Assembly: GCA_018105865.1 (NCBI GenBank)
Contig: JACLAT010000152.1
Span: forward strand, 28,702-92,701
Direction: 5' to 3'
Source of the DNA: Metaphire vulgaris
Lineage: Eukaryota > Annelida > Clitellata > Crassiclitellata > Megascolecidae
DNA length: 64,000 nucleotides
Both the position numbers and the translations under genes were made by a program. This document shows positions 21,041 to 32,147 of the stretch, piece after piece (positions within the stretch are counted from its first letter, which is position 1; each line of letters begins with the position of its first letter). The notes under the pieces were generated by a model, which saw only the letters and a program-made list of their open reading frames with translations, searched no databases and was not told where the DNA came from.

Positions 21041-21725
21041 TTAAAGAGAGACAATTTTTGGTATTGTTTGTATAGGTGTTGCAATTAAATTAAACTAAAT
21101 TTTCTGCTGTGGCCCGCGGCTCTGAGAAAGTTTTTAAAGTGGCCCGCGTTGCCAAAAAGGTTGGACAGCACTGATCTAGACAGTAGGGTGAGTAGGCTAA
21201 CGTTGAATCTCTACAACCATTTAGAAATGACAAACCTTGAAGTTGTCCCTCCAAACTACCGTACCGTCGACAGTGTCGGTACCTCGTCTAGCGGCGGCGT
21301 CAGTGGCGCAGCCAGGATTTCGCGAAGGGGGGTCATGATTCTCAACTGGGCGGTGTCAAGGGGCCTATTGACGGATAGTCCACCAAGGGCAATTAGCATT
21401 AAACGGTATGAACTTACTACGACTGTATCTCCTTCTCCTGCTCCTCCTCCTTCTCCTCTTTTTCTCTTTGCGTTCGATCTGGAAATCATTCCCGATCGAA
21501 ACGGTCGATTAGAACGACGGTCGTTCTGCACTTGAAAGACTTACGGATCAACGAATCTCATCTCGGCACCGATATACTCGGTAGTTCTGGCGAAGCAGCG
21601 ATCGTCGTCTCCGGCAGCTGCGGAGATACCTCCCCTGCGATTGACGAAAAATCTGCAGAAGACCCCACCACCATCCCCACCGCCACCGCCACCGCCACCA
21701 CGAAGAGCAGCAGCGTCGGGTAGCG

Positions 21726-22205
21726 CTATATAAAACGGCCGGTCTGTAGCCTATACGTATACGCAATACGGTGCATATCGTGTGTATATAGTACGCGGAA
21801 TTCTCGAGCAGTCGCCACAGCAGAGCCATGCAGAGTCGGTGGAAACAAACTGCCCCTTCGTCGTCGTCGTCGTCGTCGATCGATACGACAGCGAGCGGGT
21901 TGATGTCAGCGGCGGCGACTGGGGCGCCTTCTCCCCGACCGACCGACCAGGGCCACCGAGCCCCATTCCGCCGCCGCCGCCGCCGCCCTGGTGGACGCCG
22001 ACGCCTGCCCGTCCGCCGCAAGGCGTCGTTCACGACGGCGGCGGGCGGCGGGTGGCGTAACGGAGGTTCCTTCGGTGCCGCCGTATTGATCAAAAGACTG
22101 AAAAGTGTCGCTTTCCAGCCGTCGGAGCAGAAATCTGTTGTCGGCTTGGATGGCGATAGATGGCCGTCCGTTCGTCCGTTCGTCCGTCCTTCCGGCTATT
22201 TTTAG
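21726..22205 (+). CDS. Candidate short gene or first exon behind a TATA box
   Basis: A CpG-rich stretch carries a good TATA box (GCTATATAAAACGG, 21724-21737). An ATG at 21828 opens a 125-codon frame rich in Ser, then Arg/Pro/Gly (SSSSSSS near residue 11, RRRRRR near 50). An overlapping frame from 21782 gives a proline-rich 92-residue product. I do not recognise either. The simple GC-rich composition means all frames stay open easily, so coding is unproven; the promoter signal is the better-supported part. Confidence 0.3.
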
Positions 22206-22337
22206 TCCGGTCGCGTTGTCCAACAGCGCCCATTAAAACCTGTGCTTAAGATTTATCTTTCGCCGAAACAGCAGCTGCGACAGCGTGCCACTGACACACC
22301 AGGAATTCTGACAGACAGAGGGGCTTATTTTCCAAGT

Positions 22338-22455
<118 letters not shown>

Positions 22456-22468
22456 ATAGCCCTAACCC

Positions 22469-22947
22469 CAGAGATGTCTATGGGTTGGGTTAACTCATGG
22501 ATTGGTTGGGATTGGGTTGGATCAGACTTTTTCCATATTTATGGAGGTTTGGGTTGGGTTCGGTCAGAAAATAAGTCATGGTTTAAGAAATTGTAATGTA
22601 CTGTATACGTTGGGTTGGGTTGGGTCAAGTATAACCGTTACCGGCAGTGGCGTAAACCTGGCGTCAACATTGGGGGGGATAGAATCGTCGATAAAGTCGG
22701 GTCAGTCCGCCTTTCGTGTCCCAAAAAGTTTTGACGAGCAAAAAAGGTCATCCGTAATGAGACTGATTTACTAATGTTACCATAAAACACAAAACATTGG
22801 GCGGATATTTGATACTCTGTCCCCCTCTTACCAATTATTGAGGGGGACCGTCCCCCGTGTTTTACGCCCTTGTTTACCGGCATGGGTTGAAGATTTGATG
22901 GGTTGAGTTGGATTGGGTTCTATGATATGGACCCATGGACATCTCTG
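22469..22947. mobile_element. hAT-like element with GGGTTG internal repeats
   Basis: Ends CAGAGATGTCTATGG and CCATGGACATCTCTG, flanked by CCTAACCC and TCTAACCC (7 of 8). The interior is filled with GGGTTGGGTT units. Partial relatives occur near 4800-4880 and 5655-5755. It carries the nested MITE 22645-22872. Confidence 0.8.
22645..22872. mobile_element. hAT-like MITE nested in the GGGTTG element
   Basis: Ends CAGTGGCGTAAACCTGG and TTTACGCCCTTG with flanks GTTACCGG and TTTACCGG (7 of 8). It contains the shared A-tract motif at 22732-22752. Confidence 0.85.
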
Positions 22948-23199
22948 TCTAACCCTATAGTTCTAGCTCAGTGTTGCATGGAGGCCGGATAGTCTAAGTA
23001 GAAATTCTCCTCTGTCTTAGATCCCCAAATGGCAATCATTATTATTTGGGAGTAATAGGTTAATAAAGGTGATGTGTTCAGGTTAAGGCAAGCATTCGTT
23101 GTATAATGCGATGGCAATTCCTCACTCCCCCAGCCCCGAACTACCATAAATCCACCCATCACAGAGTAAGTACTGTAAGTAAAATCTCATAAATTTATA

Positions 23200-23218
23200 T
23201 AGCGCTTTTGGTTTTAGT

Positions 23219-23316
<98 letters not shown>

Positions 23317-23835
23317 GCCTAGCTGCTTATTCTTATGAGCTTAACCTTTCTTCAAATAGCCATATTAACGGTGGATCGCTGGCCAGGAAAAGGTCAGTGT
23401 TTCCATGAGGCGGCAGGGCGGGTTGTTATAGCCATGGAGGAAATGACTTTTGGAACAGAAGGGTTTTAAGTTTGGACCTACAGTGTAAAGGTTTGAGGAG
23501 ATAATGCAGGAATTGAAGGAAATGAGGATTTAGAGCTTCTTGTTTGATCACGTCGTAGGTTGCGAAGGGAAGCTGGGATTGAGTTATAATAATGTGATTT
23601 TAAGTGGTTTAGGAGGCTAATTAGTAAGCCTGTGTGAAAAAGTTCCAAAGTTCTGGTGCGGCATACGAGAAAGCGCGGTTGCAGATTTTGAGAGATGACT
23701 GATTTAACGGGGTGAAGTGTGAGATGAGATGACGATCGTGTAGGCCAGGAGGCTGAGGTGTTAAGAGTTTTTGCAGTAGTGGCGTCGCCAGAGGGTGCGC
23801 GCCGCACCGGGTGACACCATCCAGAGGGGTGATGC
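23200..23835 (-). pseudogene. LINE 3' end (minus), same family as 52.1-53.7 kb
   Basis: Minus-strand frames read LISHFTPLNQSSLKICNRAF, then APELWNFF and SLRNLRRDQTRSS, the end of a LINE ORF2. The 3' tail runs through a GCGCTATATAAATTT stretch and is interrupted by a (TAG)n array at 23215-23318. The neighbouring copy at 52125-53700 has matching text. Confidence 0.75.
23215..23318. repeat. (TAG)n microsatellite
   Basis: About 34 copies of TAG with one interruption at 23275. Confidence 0.95.
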
Positions 23836-23959
23836 CAACCTTGAGAAATTGGAAACCTTCAAATTGCATAGAACATCCTGAGGAGTTAATCTTACACGGG
23901 AATATCTGCAGACTAAAAGGCTTAAATTTGACAAAGTGATGACCAATTTAGAGGCATTA

Positions 23960-24445
23960 TGACTTTTTCTGCATTAGAGCCGTAGACACTTAGTGGATCA
24001 TACAGTTGAAAGGGCACTTTTAAAATCAGCGGAACATGGAATTTCAGTAGGGATAAGATTAAAGGTCCGTGGCTTCATGTGAGAGGAACTTTTCAAAATT
24101 GAAACTCATAAAGAACTATTTTCAATCTACCAGTGACGTCGCTATAGGGTTGGTGTCACCCAGTGCGGTGGTAAAATCGTGGTGTCACCCATTTACACTT
24201 GGGACCTCTTCTAAATCTTTCTTATTTTTCCTTCTCAAATACCGTGACAAGCAAATAAAAGGTCATCCTTGTTTGGTGTCACCCCCTAGATGATCAGATG
24301 GTGTCACCCGGTGAGGTCCGCACCCCCGCACCCCCCCTCTCGACGCCACTGCAATCCACCATGTAACAGTCAAGGCTTTCTGGTCTGGCTGTATTATCAA
24401 CTGAAAGTGATATGGTGAAAGATGTTGATTTTCACTGTTATTGTT
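23960..24445 (+). pseudogene. hAT transposase C-terminal remnant split by a MITE
   Basis: Before the insert the frame reads VASCERNFSKLKLIKNYFQS. After it the text resumes RLSGLAVLSTESDMVKDV. Together they match the conserved hAT C-terminal region of ZMYM1-like transposases. The element 24131-24351 splits it at CAATCTAC/CAATCCAC, and a stop codon is also present. Confidence 0.8.
24131..24351. mobile_element. hAT-like MITE, 'ggtgtcaccc' family, copy 2
   Basis: A 221-bp copy of the 123-333 element with ends CAGTGACGTCGC and CGACGCCACTG, flanked by CAATCTAC/CAATCCAC (7 of 8). It carries the A-tract motif at about 24245-24267. It sits inside the reading frame of an older hAT transposase remnant. 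Confidence 0.9.
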
Positions 24446-24652
24446 ATTGTTATAGTTCATGACCCCGTAACGAGCGTAACTTGTCCCTAAGCAGCGAGGT
24501 CACGTGGTCATGCCACCTGACCCGAAATATCAGCCGGGCTGAGGCATTGAGGTTCGACAGGAGGCGAGCGAACTTATCGACCAATATGATATCCAATCTT
24601 ACAACGCTGAGCAAACTACTTGAACGCATGGCAGCTGTGCAGTGTGCAACTG

Positions 24653-25207
24653 CATGGGCGTCCGGAGGGGGTGCAAGGGGGTGTAATTGCGCCCCCTGGA
24701 AAATTGTGGAGTTATGGAAAAAGTAAAATTACTTGTTAATTTCGTCAGAAAACCTTGGTTTTGCACCACCTGGACAATTTTTTAAAATTTCTTTCGTCAC
24801 AATTAGACCCTGTTTTGCCAGTGTTTATTCTAGGCCATTGGGGTGGGGGTGGGGGGATTCTCCCCAAGTTTGAAAATTTCCCCCCAAAATTTCTATGTGT
24901 TGCATTGGAGATGGAAATTTCCCCCAAAAGTGTGACGAGAGGGGTTTTTTATTTTGGAGAGGGGAAAAAAGAGAAGGATATGACCATATAGAAGAGTATT
25001 TGAAAGAAAAGGAAGGATGTGATTTTTTTTGCTCGTCACCACACTCGAGAAAAAATATATGAGGATGACCTTTTTTTGCTCGTCAAGGTTTTGGGCAGAC
25101 AACCTTCTCCCCCAAACATTTCAAACTTCCCCCAATGTCAAGGTGGCAAGAATAGGCCTAAACACTGCTGTTTTGCACCCCTGGAAAAATTTCTGCGGAC
25201 GCCCATG
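24653..25207. mobile_element. hAT-like element (CATGGGCGTCCG termini)
   Basis: A 555-bp element with perfect termini CATGGGCGTCCG and CGGACGCCCATG, and a perfect duplication TGCAACTG (24645-24652 and 25208-25215). Two A-tract motifs lie near 25026 and at 25064-25086. An embedded GTGTTTATTCTAGGCC resembles the end of the 5137-5303 family. Confidence 0.92.
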
Positions 25208-25379
25208 TGCAACTGGTTGACTATCGGTCGCATCGGAATGTTAAAAACTTGCCGCCAAACTTACAGACTTCCGGTAAGCATATCGCAAATACCATTCGAC
25301 TGAGACTGCATTAGCCAAAGTTAAATGTGACATTCTTCAAGTGCTGGATATTGGCAATTTACAGTAGCACTGCGGCCAC

Positions 25380-25480
25380 TGCCGACTCTTGAATTTATCC
25401 GCTGCGTTCGATACAGTATAGGACATGCCTGTTATGAAATTCTACTCTAAGGCGTCTGGAGACCTCTTGCAGTCTCGTGC
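25380..25480 (+). pseudogene. LINE reverse-transcriptase scrap
   Basis: A short frame reads LLNLSAAFDTV followed by a stop and DMPVMKFYSK. It resembles the reverse-transcriptase motif around the first catalytic aspartate (LSAAFDTVDH). Only about 100 bp can be followed. Confidence 0.5.
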
Positions 25481-25621
25481 ACTTCAAAAAATTCACATAG
25501 TAGCCTAGCGCAAACATCTAATAAATACCTTGTCTCGCATTTTGTATTCCACCGTTCGACGCATGCACTTTTTCTAGAAGGCAATGTCTTTGCTAGCCTA
25601 CGTGTTTTCAGAACATGTGAG

Positions 25622-25982
25622 TAGGGCTGCGCTAACCGAGTAGTTTAGGAGTCGAGTAGGAGTCGAGTAGCTTAGCGAGTACTCGAGTACTCGCGTAAAA
25701 CCGGAAATACATGATTTTTGCGTCATGGCCCTCATTTAACCAAAGCAGAACGCTAGATACAGTTACATATCAATTTTTCGGATATTCAAGCGTATTCAAG
25801 CGTAGTATAACAGAAGTTACAGAACAGAAACTATTTTGCCGGTAATAATGGTAGGCCAAATTTTAATGAAATTCTTTGGTTATTCTTTATTTATCTATGC
25901 GAGTACTCGACTCCAAAAAAATTACTCGACTCCAATTTGGAGTCGAGTACTCGCGTTACTCGAGTTACTCGGCGCAGCCCTA
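25622..25982. mobile_element. hAT-like element with GAGTACTCG palindromes
   Basis: A 361-bp element with termini TAGGGCTGCGC and GCGCAGCCCTA, and a perfect 8-bp duplication CATGTGAG (25614-25621 and 25983-25990). Both subterminal zones consist of GAGTCGAGTA and GAGTACTCG repeats, which are self-complementary and can form long hairpins. Confidence 0.93.
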
Positions 25983-25990
25983 CATGTGAG

Positions 25991-26690
25991 TCAAAGACTT
26001 ATTTAAGCTGTTCAAACTAGTAAGAATATTCGCAAGATAAAGGAATCTGGCAACCCCATGTCTCACCTGCAAAAATCAGATAGATTATGCTCATTTTTGT
26101 AAGCAAGTAATTGACTTTCTCAGTAAACGTACATTTAGAAATATTCTATTTTTTCCTTGGCCTATTCGCGCTCCCCTTAACACCTTGACGCAGACCCCTG
26201 GTGGTACGAGGCCCACAGATTTGAAACCTCTGTAGTAGGAAAGAACAGGAACAACGCGATTGTTACCATAGAGTTATGATTGTTACATATGAAATTATTA
26301 TAGATTTATTTATCTATGCATGAATTCTATGTTTTCAAGTTTGCTAGAAACCGAAAAAAGAAAATAGAAGAGAAAATCAAAGAAGAGAAAATCTGAAAAT
26401 CGTTTCATACAAAGGTAACAGTCGCGATCGCAGCGCTGAACTGTGTAATTTTAATGGAAAATAAAACAGTAAACGCTTTAACCGTTTTTTGGTGTAGCTG
26501 TAATGTTAAGGATTTTAAACTGTGGAAAGTAGAGCTTGTTATAGTCTATAGCCCCGAATTCCCCGGAATTTGTGATGTAAAGGATAATTTATGTCACCAT
26601 AACCATAGTCGTCGTCATCATCATCATAATCATAGTCGTCGTCATCATCATCATCATCATGTTCTCTGCCCTGGGACATTTTCAAGGCTC
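25991..26690. other. AT-rich stretch, no gene recognised
   Basis: Non-repetitive AT-rich DNA, with a short CATCAT/CGTCGT-rich tract at 26600-26665. The small open frame at 26454-26696 is low in complexity at its end and I do not support it as coding. Confidence 0.4.
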
Positions 26691-26699
26691 AGTTGATTC

Positions 26700-27600
26700 C
26701 GTTCTTCGCTGCATCTTGCCTCTTATTTGATTTCGTGACGTTGTGCATCGGTTCTCGTCATCCAGTCCAATAGCATTCTCCTTGGTCTTCCTTTTGTCTT
26801 TCTCCCATATATACACTTCCTTCAATTACTGTTCTAAGCAATGTTTCTCCGTGTTTCTCCTCTTAGCACTTGTCCAATCCAGTTCCTCGATCTTCTTTTG
26901 ATGGTGTTTATTAGCGATCATTGTTCTCCCGCCGTCTGTAATACCTCTTCGTTTGATTTCTTGTCTGCCCACTTGATCTTTTCCATCCTCTATAGCCACA
27001 TTTTGAATGCTTCTAGCTTTGTATGTCCTTTTTCTGAAGAGTCCAGGTTTTTGAGTCATATAGGGTTACACTCCATACCAAAGTTTTTATAAGTCTCTTT
27101 TTTAGTTCCTGTTTATCCCTCCTCTTACCAGTTCCCCTCTGTCCAAAAATGCTTGTTTTCCCATCACTATTCTCTTCATCTCCTCCTGGCTTCTGGTATC
27201 TTCTGTTAGGCTCCCAAGGTAACAAAATTGTGTCACCTGTTCCAGTTCTGCTCCATCAACCATTATGTTGAATCTAGGTGGAGTTTTGCTTTGTTATTAC
27301 CATGATTTTTGTTTTTAGCATGTTTGTTTTCATGCCATATTCTTTTGCTGTTTTATTTATTTAATTTGTCCATCATTCTTTGTAGCTCTATTTTGCTCCC
27401 TCTCAGCATTGCCTGATCATCTGCAACACGTATATAGCTTGCATCAGTTTCTCTCCAATGTTTATTCCAGCTTTTTCTTACTCTATTGCTTCTCGTATTA
27501 ATTCCTCAATATAAATACTGAATGGAAGCAGAGATAGCAGGCAACTCTGTTGTGATCCTCTCCCTATTACACCTTCCAATCTGTGTTTATACAGCAAATC
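26700..27600 (-). pseudogene. LINE endonuclease/reverse-transcriptase remnant (minus)
   Basis: Minus-strand pieces read KKRLIKTLVWSVTLYDSKTWTL, KARSIQNVAIEDGKDQV and NHHQKKIEELDWT-like text separated by stops and frameshifts. This order is that of the C-terminal third of the LINE protein seen at 17.5 kb. It is heavily decayed. Confidence 0.65.
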
Positions 27601-28450
27601 ATTAAACCCTTGTTATTTACTGATCACATTAATCATGTATGTGAAATTGCTATTTTATTCACTTAGGAATAGTCAAAGAATTATAGATTTTGGACCAAAT
27701 TCTGCTGGCATTGCATTTGAAACATCTCATTAAACTATTTGCCATAAACTCGGTTAAATTTTTCATTTAAGTCATTCAGTCAATATTTTTGCAACCTTAC
27801 TGCAAATTTTGATAAAGCAATGTAATTCATTGACCACATTAATAAATTCTGCAAACTGCTCATTTACAAATAAGAACTAATCGATAAATTTGTGACACTG
27901 CCTAAATCTGCTCTTATCCCTCTCAGTGACAGTGCCAGGCATACAAAAAGAAGAGCCAAGGCCCTGCCATTTCAATAAGTTAAAAATTTGAAATCGGTAA
28001 TGATTATATTAGCAATTCAATTGAAATTATTAATGTTCTTGACATGACCCAGAATGATAAAGGAGCAGATGGTGAATATGATGTACACACAACCAGTGCT
28101 ATAGACCCATGCCTATGACGATCAATAATCGTATCATTCACTGTAACTCGAACGTCCATGAATCAGAATTTTCCACCATATCACATGTCACAGTGAAAAA
28201 AAAAACAGATGAATTGAGTCAGTTTCAGAGTATGACAACAAGACGTTATTCATATGCAAGGAAACATACTTCTCCATCAGTGATAGGGATTTAGTACGGT
28301 TAAACACTCGGCTATCAGAGGATTGTATTGTTATTGCTTGAGGTATTGCTGCATTTTTTGCCATCATGTAAGCATTTTGTAAGTATTTATGCTGTGAAAG
28401 CTTTTTCTAAGCGCTACAAAGCTGATTATGAAATTTGTCACTGGAATTAA

Positions 28451-28522
28451 CCCCTTAACCGTGTATTTAACTGTAACTCAATGTAAAATGGATGGATATA
28501 TCCGGGATCCCCAATTAAGGGG
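28451..28522. mobile_element. 72-bp piggyBac-like MITE
   Basis: CCCCTTAACCGTG and CCAATTAAGGGG form the ends, and TTAA flanks both sides (28447-28450 and 28523-28526). TTAA is the piggyBac target. A related inner sequence (GTGTATTTGACTGTAACTCA) lies near 62305. The small size makes chance possible. Confidence 0.55.
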
Positions 28523-28559
28523 TTAATGCAATTGAACGCTTCAGCGGATGAATGCATCG

Positions 28560-28735
28560 GGATAATACCCCAAGTTCACTAGTCCAGGGCAACAACTTAT
28601 TAGATTTTACAAGCTTTGCAGAGGGATACCAGAGATGCCTTCTACAAGTTGTGCTACCCGGTAAAAGAGCTTGTATAATTCCAATTACCACAGCTTCTTC
28701 TGAGCCCTCATTCAGCTCTTTGAAAAGAATTTAAG
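28560..28735 (+). pseudogene. hAT transposase C-terminal fragment
   Basis: The 60-codon frame ends with IPITTASSEPSFSSLKRI and a stop. This matches the SFSxLKxIK dimerisation motif of ZMYM1-like hAT transposases. Upstream decay hides the rest. Confidence 0.65.
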
Positions 28736-28825
28736 ACATTACGATAACTAAGGTCTTATTTCCATATCAAATTACTCTCAAGTCGGGAGCTCCTCTGAGT
28801 AAAAATATAATTGCATTACATTATA

Positions 28826-28827
<2 letters not shown>

Positions 28828-28866
<39 letters not shown>

Positions 28867-29350
28867 GACGATTTGTGAAGCGCCGTAACATGGCCATCGG
28901 CCAAAACCAAAAGCGCTGTACAGTCAAACAGTCAACTATACGATATGGTGAACAAATGCGTTTTGAGCTCTTTAGCAAACATTTCAGGTGAAGTAATCCC
29001 GGCCAGCGATCGGGAGCGCGTTTCACAGACGAGGTTACCGCGAGTCATAGAACGCCGCCAAACTTCGGAGTCTTGGCCGGAGGAGGAACGACACAGCGGT
29101 GGCGGCTGCAGATCTCAGCTGGAGACGGCACCCGTCGCCGTTTGTCGTCGTACTAGGCATGCCAAATGTCGGGACAGGCTGGGTCCTGAAGAGCACGAAA
29201 AGTTAACCAACACCGCTTGTAAACTATACGCCCGGGACCCGAAGCCAATGGAGCTTGTCTTAGCACAGGTGTCACATGGTCGTGCCACCTCCGCCGAAAA
29301 TAATCCGAGCCGAGGCATTGATGACTGCCTGAAGTCTACTGAGCTGGTTC
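28828..29350 (+). repeat. Dispersed repeat with (TTA)n head
   Basis: A (TTA)n tract (28828-28864) is followed by GAAGCGCCGTAACATGG, similar to other 'TATAGCGC' retroposon ends in this window. The part 29250-29345 (GTCACATGGTCGTGCCACCT, GCCGAGGCATTGA) matches 24495-24560. The open frames (28945-29358 plus, 29115-29318 minus) are therefore probably repeat-derived; the minus frame ends in a LINE-like FAKELKTHLF. Confidence 0.5.
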
Positions 29351-29359
29351 CCAGGTAGT

Positions 29360-30880
29360 CCGAGAAGGAGACTGTTGCTATACATACCCCAATGAGTGAT
29401 AATTACCGAAACACATCTAATTTGGCAATAATGTTGACCCACTCAAGAAGAGCCAAGCACATGGATATGGAGTGAGTTGTCGACATGTTCATAAAGATGT
29501 TTCCAAACTAGGCCTACCGCATGCTGTACAGTAGTTCAATAACTTTCTCAGCTTGTCTGTAGACTGCAGTTACCAATTGAGGGTAATTTTGCCCTTTCTC
29601 TTTGAACATTTTATTTGTACAAAACACAGGACAACAGAAGATTGGCAGGTAGAGAATCCACCAAAAATCAAGAAAAAGTTAATTTTCAGCTAAGATATCG
29701 TACTTTCAGCTCAGATCGTTTTCTGATACTGATGATGCAATTACTGTTATCAGTTAAAATATTTTTTAGTATTTGGTATAATAATGTGCATGGCATAAGG
29801 AATGAATGATTTAGGACTACAAATAAAGGCAACAAGTTTAATTATAATCAATTGCATATGCATTGCCTATTTCTGTAATAAACCAAACATTCCTTTGACC
29901 GGGCTGGCACTGGCAAAAAATTTCAGGCCCTGCTACATGCCCTGCCTCTGTTCATAATCTGGCCACCACTGACCCCTAAACCACCACTCCACTGACCCCT
30001 CTTGTCGATTCTTTCGTAACCAGTAGATTTGGTTAAGAATTTACACTGGCTACTGTAGAAAAGAAAATGGAAAATGACATTAAAGACTGATCTGGTCATT
30101 CAAATGGTTTCCTAGACTGGCCAATCACAGTATTTGAAATCCTTGCTAAATCACCAAAATCATTCTCACTCAATAAATTTGCTGGTTCATTACTAAATGT
30201 TCCTAGAACCAACACTGAAATTGGTACATGAGTATTTTCTGTTAAAGAACCAGAAATCTAACTCTTTTTCTCTCTCTGTTAGATCTTAAAGCAAATTGAG
30301 TAGTTTGACTTCTGCATAAAATGTGCATCTCTCCCATTTAGCATTTCCTCCATGGTCTGCCTCACTGTTAGTGAATAATCTTCAGTCTGATATTTTATTT
30401 AATTTTGTATAATTTGGTGTTTGGATTTGGAGTAACTGAACTGTAGATGCAAATTGTCGCCTGTGTTAGGTCGAAAACTCAAGATAATCGTTGATGTTTA
30501 CAAGATATCATTGTATCGCAATTTAGATAAAATTGTGTGCATAACCATGAAATTGTGTAGGCCTATTGGATTTAGAAGTATGTGTCATGTGTCATTAACT
30601 CTGTAAGTTACGACTTATGGAAACAATAATGCTGATTGTAAAAGATAACAGACAATGTTGGTTGTGCAGTTGTGCATATGAAATTATAAGGCGACGACTA
30701 GTATAGGCTTAGAAGTTTGAGTCAGCCTTCTCTAGCATAAGTCATAGTCCGGTGATGTGGAGATATTGCATATTTGTTGGAGAAATTTGTATGATGTGTG
30801 AATGAAGACTGGATACGAGATACTGGATGCTATTTCAATTACTTATAAACAGAGTTCTGTTGTGCTGAAACATTGCGTAG
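29360..30880. other. AT-rich region, no gene recognised
   Basis: No transposon ends, tandem repeats or domain-bearing frames were found. It may contain the upstream part of the gene to which the exon-like segment 30881-31176 belongs. Confidence 0.4.
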
Positions 30881-31176
30881 AAATACAATTCTTATTTCGA
30901 CCATCTTCTACAACACGTTGTAGGTTATTCAATTGGGCTTCCATATCTCAAAGGCATACCTTCTGCAGCATTACAGTTTGTCAATTTTGTCACAAAGAGT
31001 TCATTTCAGTTATGCCTATTTATCAAAGGAGAATTATTCAATTGGAATCCTCTCTATTCTTCGATAGTGCGTCAAGAGAAAGATTTCCTTCCACTTATTA
31101 ATTCCTGGAAACAACAACTTGAAACTGAAGTTACATCTGATGTATTAGAATCTGATATTGTTGATTTTGTTTATAT
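30881..31176 (+). CDS. Exon-like open segment, unknown protein
   Basis: A 98-codon stretch without stops and without an internal start. It is preceded by a possible acceptor (CATTGCGTAG) and ends at a strong donor (TATAT|GTGAGTACG) just where the frame would stop. The translation is globular-looking: YFDHLLQHVVGYSIGLPYL near the start, LFIKGELFNWNPLYSS in the middle, and an acidic end with ESDIVDFVY. I recognise no family. The overlapping ATG-started frame at 30802-31101 in another phase looks less protein-like. An unannotated exon is plausible, coding unproven. Confidence 0.4.
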
Positions 31177-31454
31177 GTGAGTACGTTTTAAGCAAAAACC
31201 TGTGTAAGCTGCTTGTGTTGATGGTCAAGAATTGCTAATTTGTGAATTGATTTATGGTATGTGGTTGCAGAATGACTATATATTTGTATGAGTGTAAACC
31301 TGTGTTGAGTTATTTGTTGGTAAAAGAACGCATACGATAGAATATTTAGTCAAGGACCCACAACAGACGGCCTTAGAATTTAAGGAGTATGTTACACTGT
31401 TAATATCGTAGGCATTAATTATATATGATCATTATTAGCCTATGGTTATTGATA

Positions 31455-31490
<36 letters not shown>

Positions 31491-31524
31491 ATTGATGATG
31501 ATGATGATTATTATTATTATTATT
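31455..31524. repeat. (GAT)n(TTA)n microsatellite upstream of the CNBP start exon
   Basis: Two GAT runs and a TTA run, about 150 bp before the acceptor of the exon that holds the CNBP start codon. It therefore lies in the presumed 5' UTR intron. Confidence 0.9.
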
Positions 31525-31700
31525 GCAATACAGTGGTAATCAGTTGGTAAAGTTTCTTCTGTTTTTTTCTTTTTAATCCCATACTTTTGAGTTGTTTTTC
31601 TATTTTGTTAACAATTTATCATACCTTTATTGCCCTTCATCGCCCATGACAATTGTCTTGGTTAATTTTTTCAGATCTATATGCCTATGTCAAGCATATC

Positions 31701-31839
31701 ATGAGTGATCAGTGCTTCAAATGTGGAAAATATGGACATTATGCCCGTGACTGTTATATGAAAACAACCAGTCGCATTATACTCTCTCGTGGAAGAGGTG
31801 GTGGAAGTGGAGGAGTTCGCACCGGAAAACCTCGCACAG
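31701..31839 (+). CDS. CNBP: CNBP-like CCHC zinc-knuckle protein, first coding exon
   Basis: Exon 1 of a predicted 204-residue protein encoded by 31701-31839, 33291-33416, 33814-34036 and 34884-35010. All four exons splice in phase at GT-AG borders (615 coding bases with the stop). CNBP is a cytosolic and nuclear single-stranded nucleic-acid-binding protein that influences mRNA translation and transcription. This exon gives knuckle 1 (CFKCGKYGHYARDC, residues 5-18) and an RGRGGGSGG linker, as in vertebrate CNBP after its first knuckle. The start is the ATG after an acceptor at 31673-31674 (TTTTTTCAG), so an untranslated exon must lie upstream. The complete protein has eight CCHC knuckles, one more than human CNBP. 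No frame damage is seen. Confidence 0.93.
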
Positions 31840-31967
31840 GTTAGTTATTGTGTCGGAACGATGATGACTTTATAAAGTTACAATTTTCCATTTGATATTG
31901 TCATCAGTTCACGGGGCAAGTTGTGGACGTGGTGATCACTCTCCACTGTTTTTGATTTTCTGCTGCT

Positions 31968-32147
31968 CAGGGATATTTCTAGGATTGTGAATTTGGGGGT
32001 GTCGACCTCAAATTGGGGGGATGGGTGTCCGGAGCTAATTAGTATGCATTTTGTATTCATACCATTGTCACATTTCCAAATTTTGAGGGGGTGTCGACCT
32101 CAAATTAAAGGTTGGAGGAGGGTATTAGGGGTATAAAACTATCCCTG
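31968..32147. mobile_element. hAT-like MITE in a CNBP intron
   Basis: A 180-bp element with ends CAGGGATATTTCTAGG and AACTATCCCTG, and a perfect duplication CTGCTGCT (31960-31967 and 32148-32155). The right target copy lies in a short (CTG)n run. GGTGTCGACCTCAAATT is repeated inside. Confidence 0.88.

Larger units (their letters stand above)
19668..21173 (+). mobile_element. Internally deleted hAT transposon with transposase remnant
   Basis: A 1506-bp element with ends CAGTGCTGTCCAACC and GGTTGGACAGCACTG, and a perfect duplication ATCTAGAC (19660-19667 and 21174-21181). It starts only 17 bp after the neighbouring hAT. GC-rich CCCGCGG/GGCCCGC blocks lie near both ends. It keeps the C-terminal end of a transposase (20100-20283) and received a LINE (about 20360-21040). 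Confidence 0.93.

Noticed and set aside
30802..31101. 99-residue ATG-started frame
   Set aside because: It overlaps the exon-like frame 30881-31176 in another phase; the latter has splice borders and better composition.
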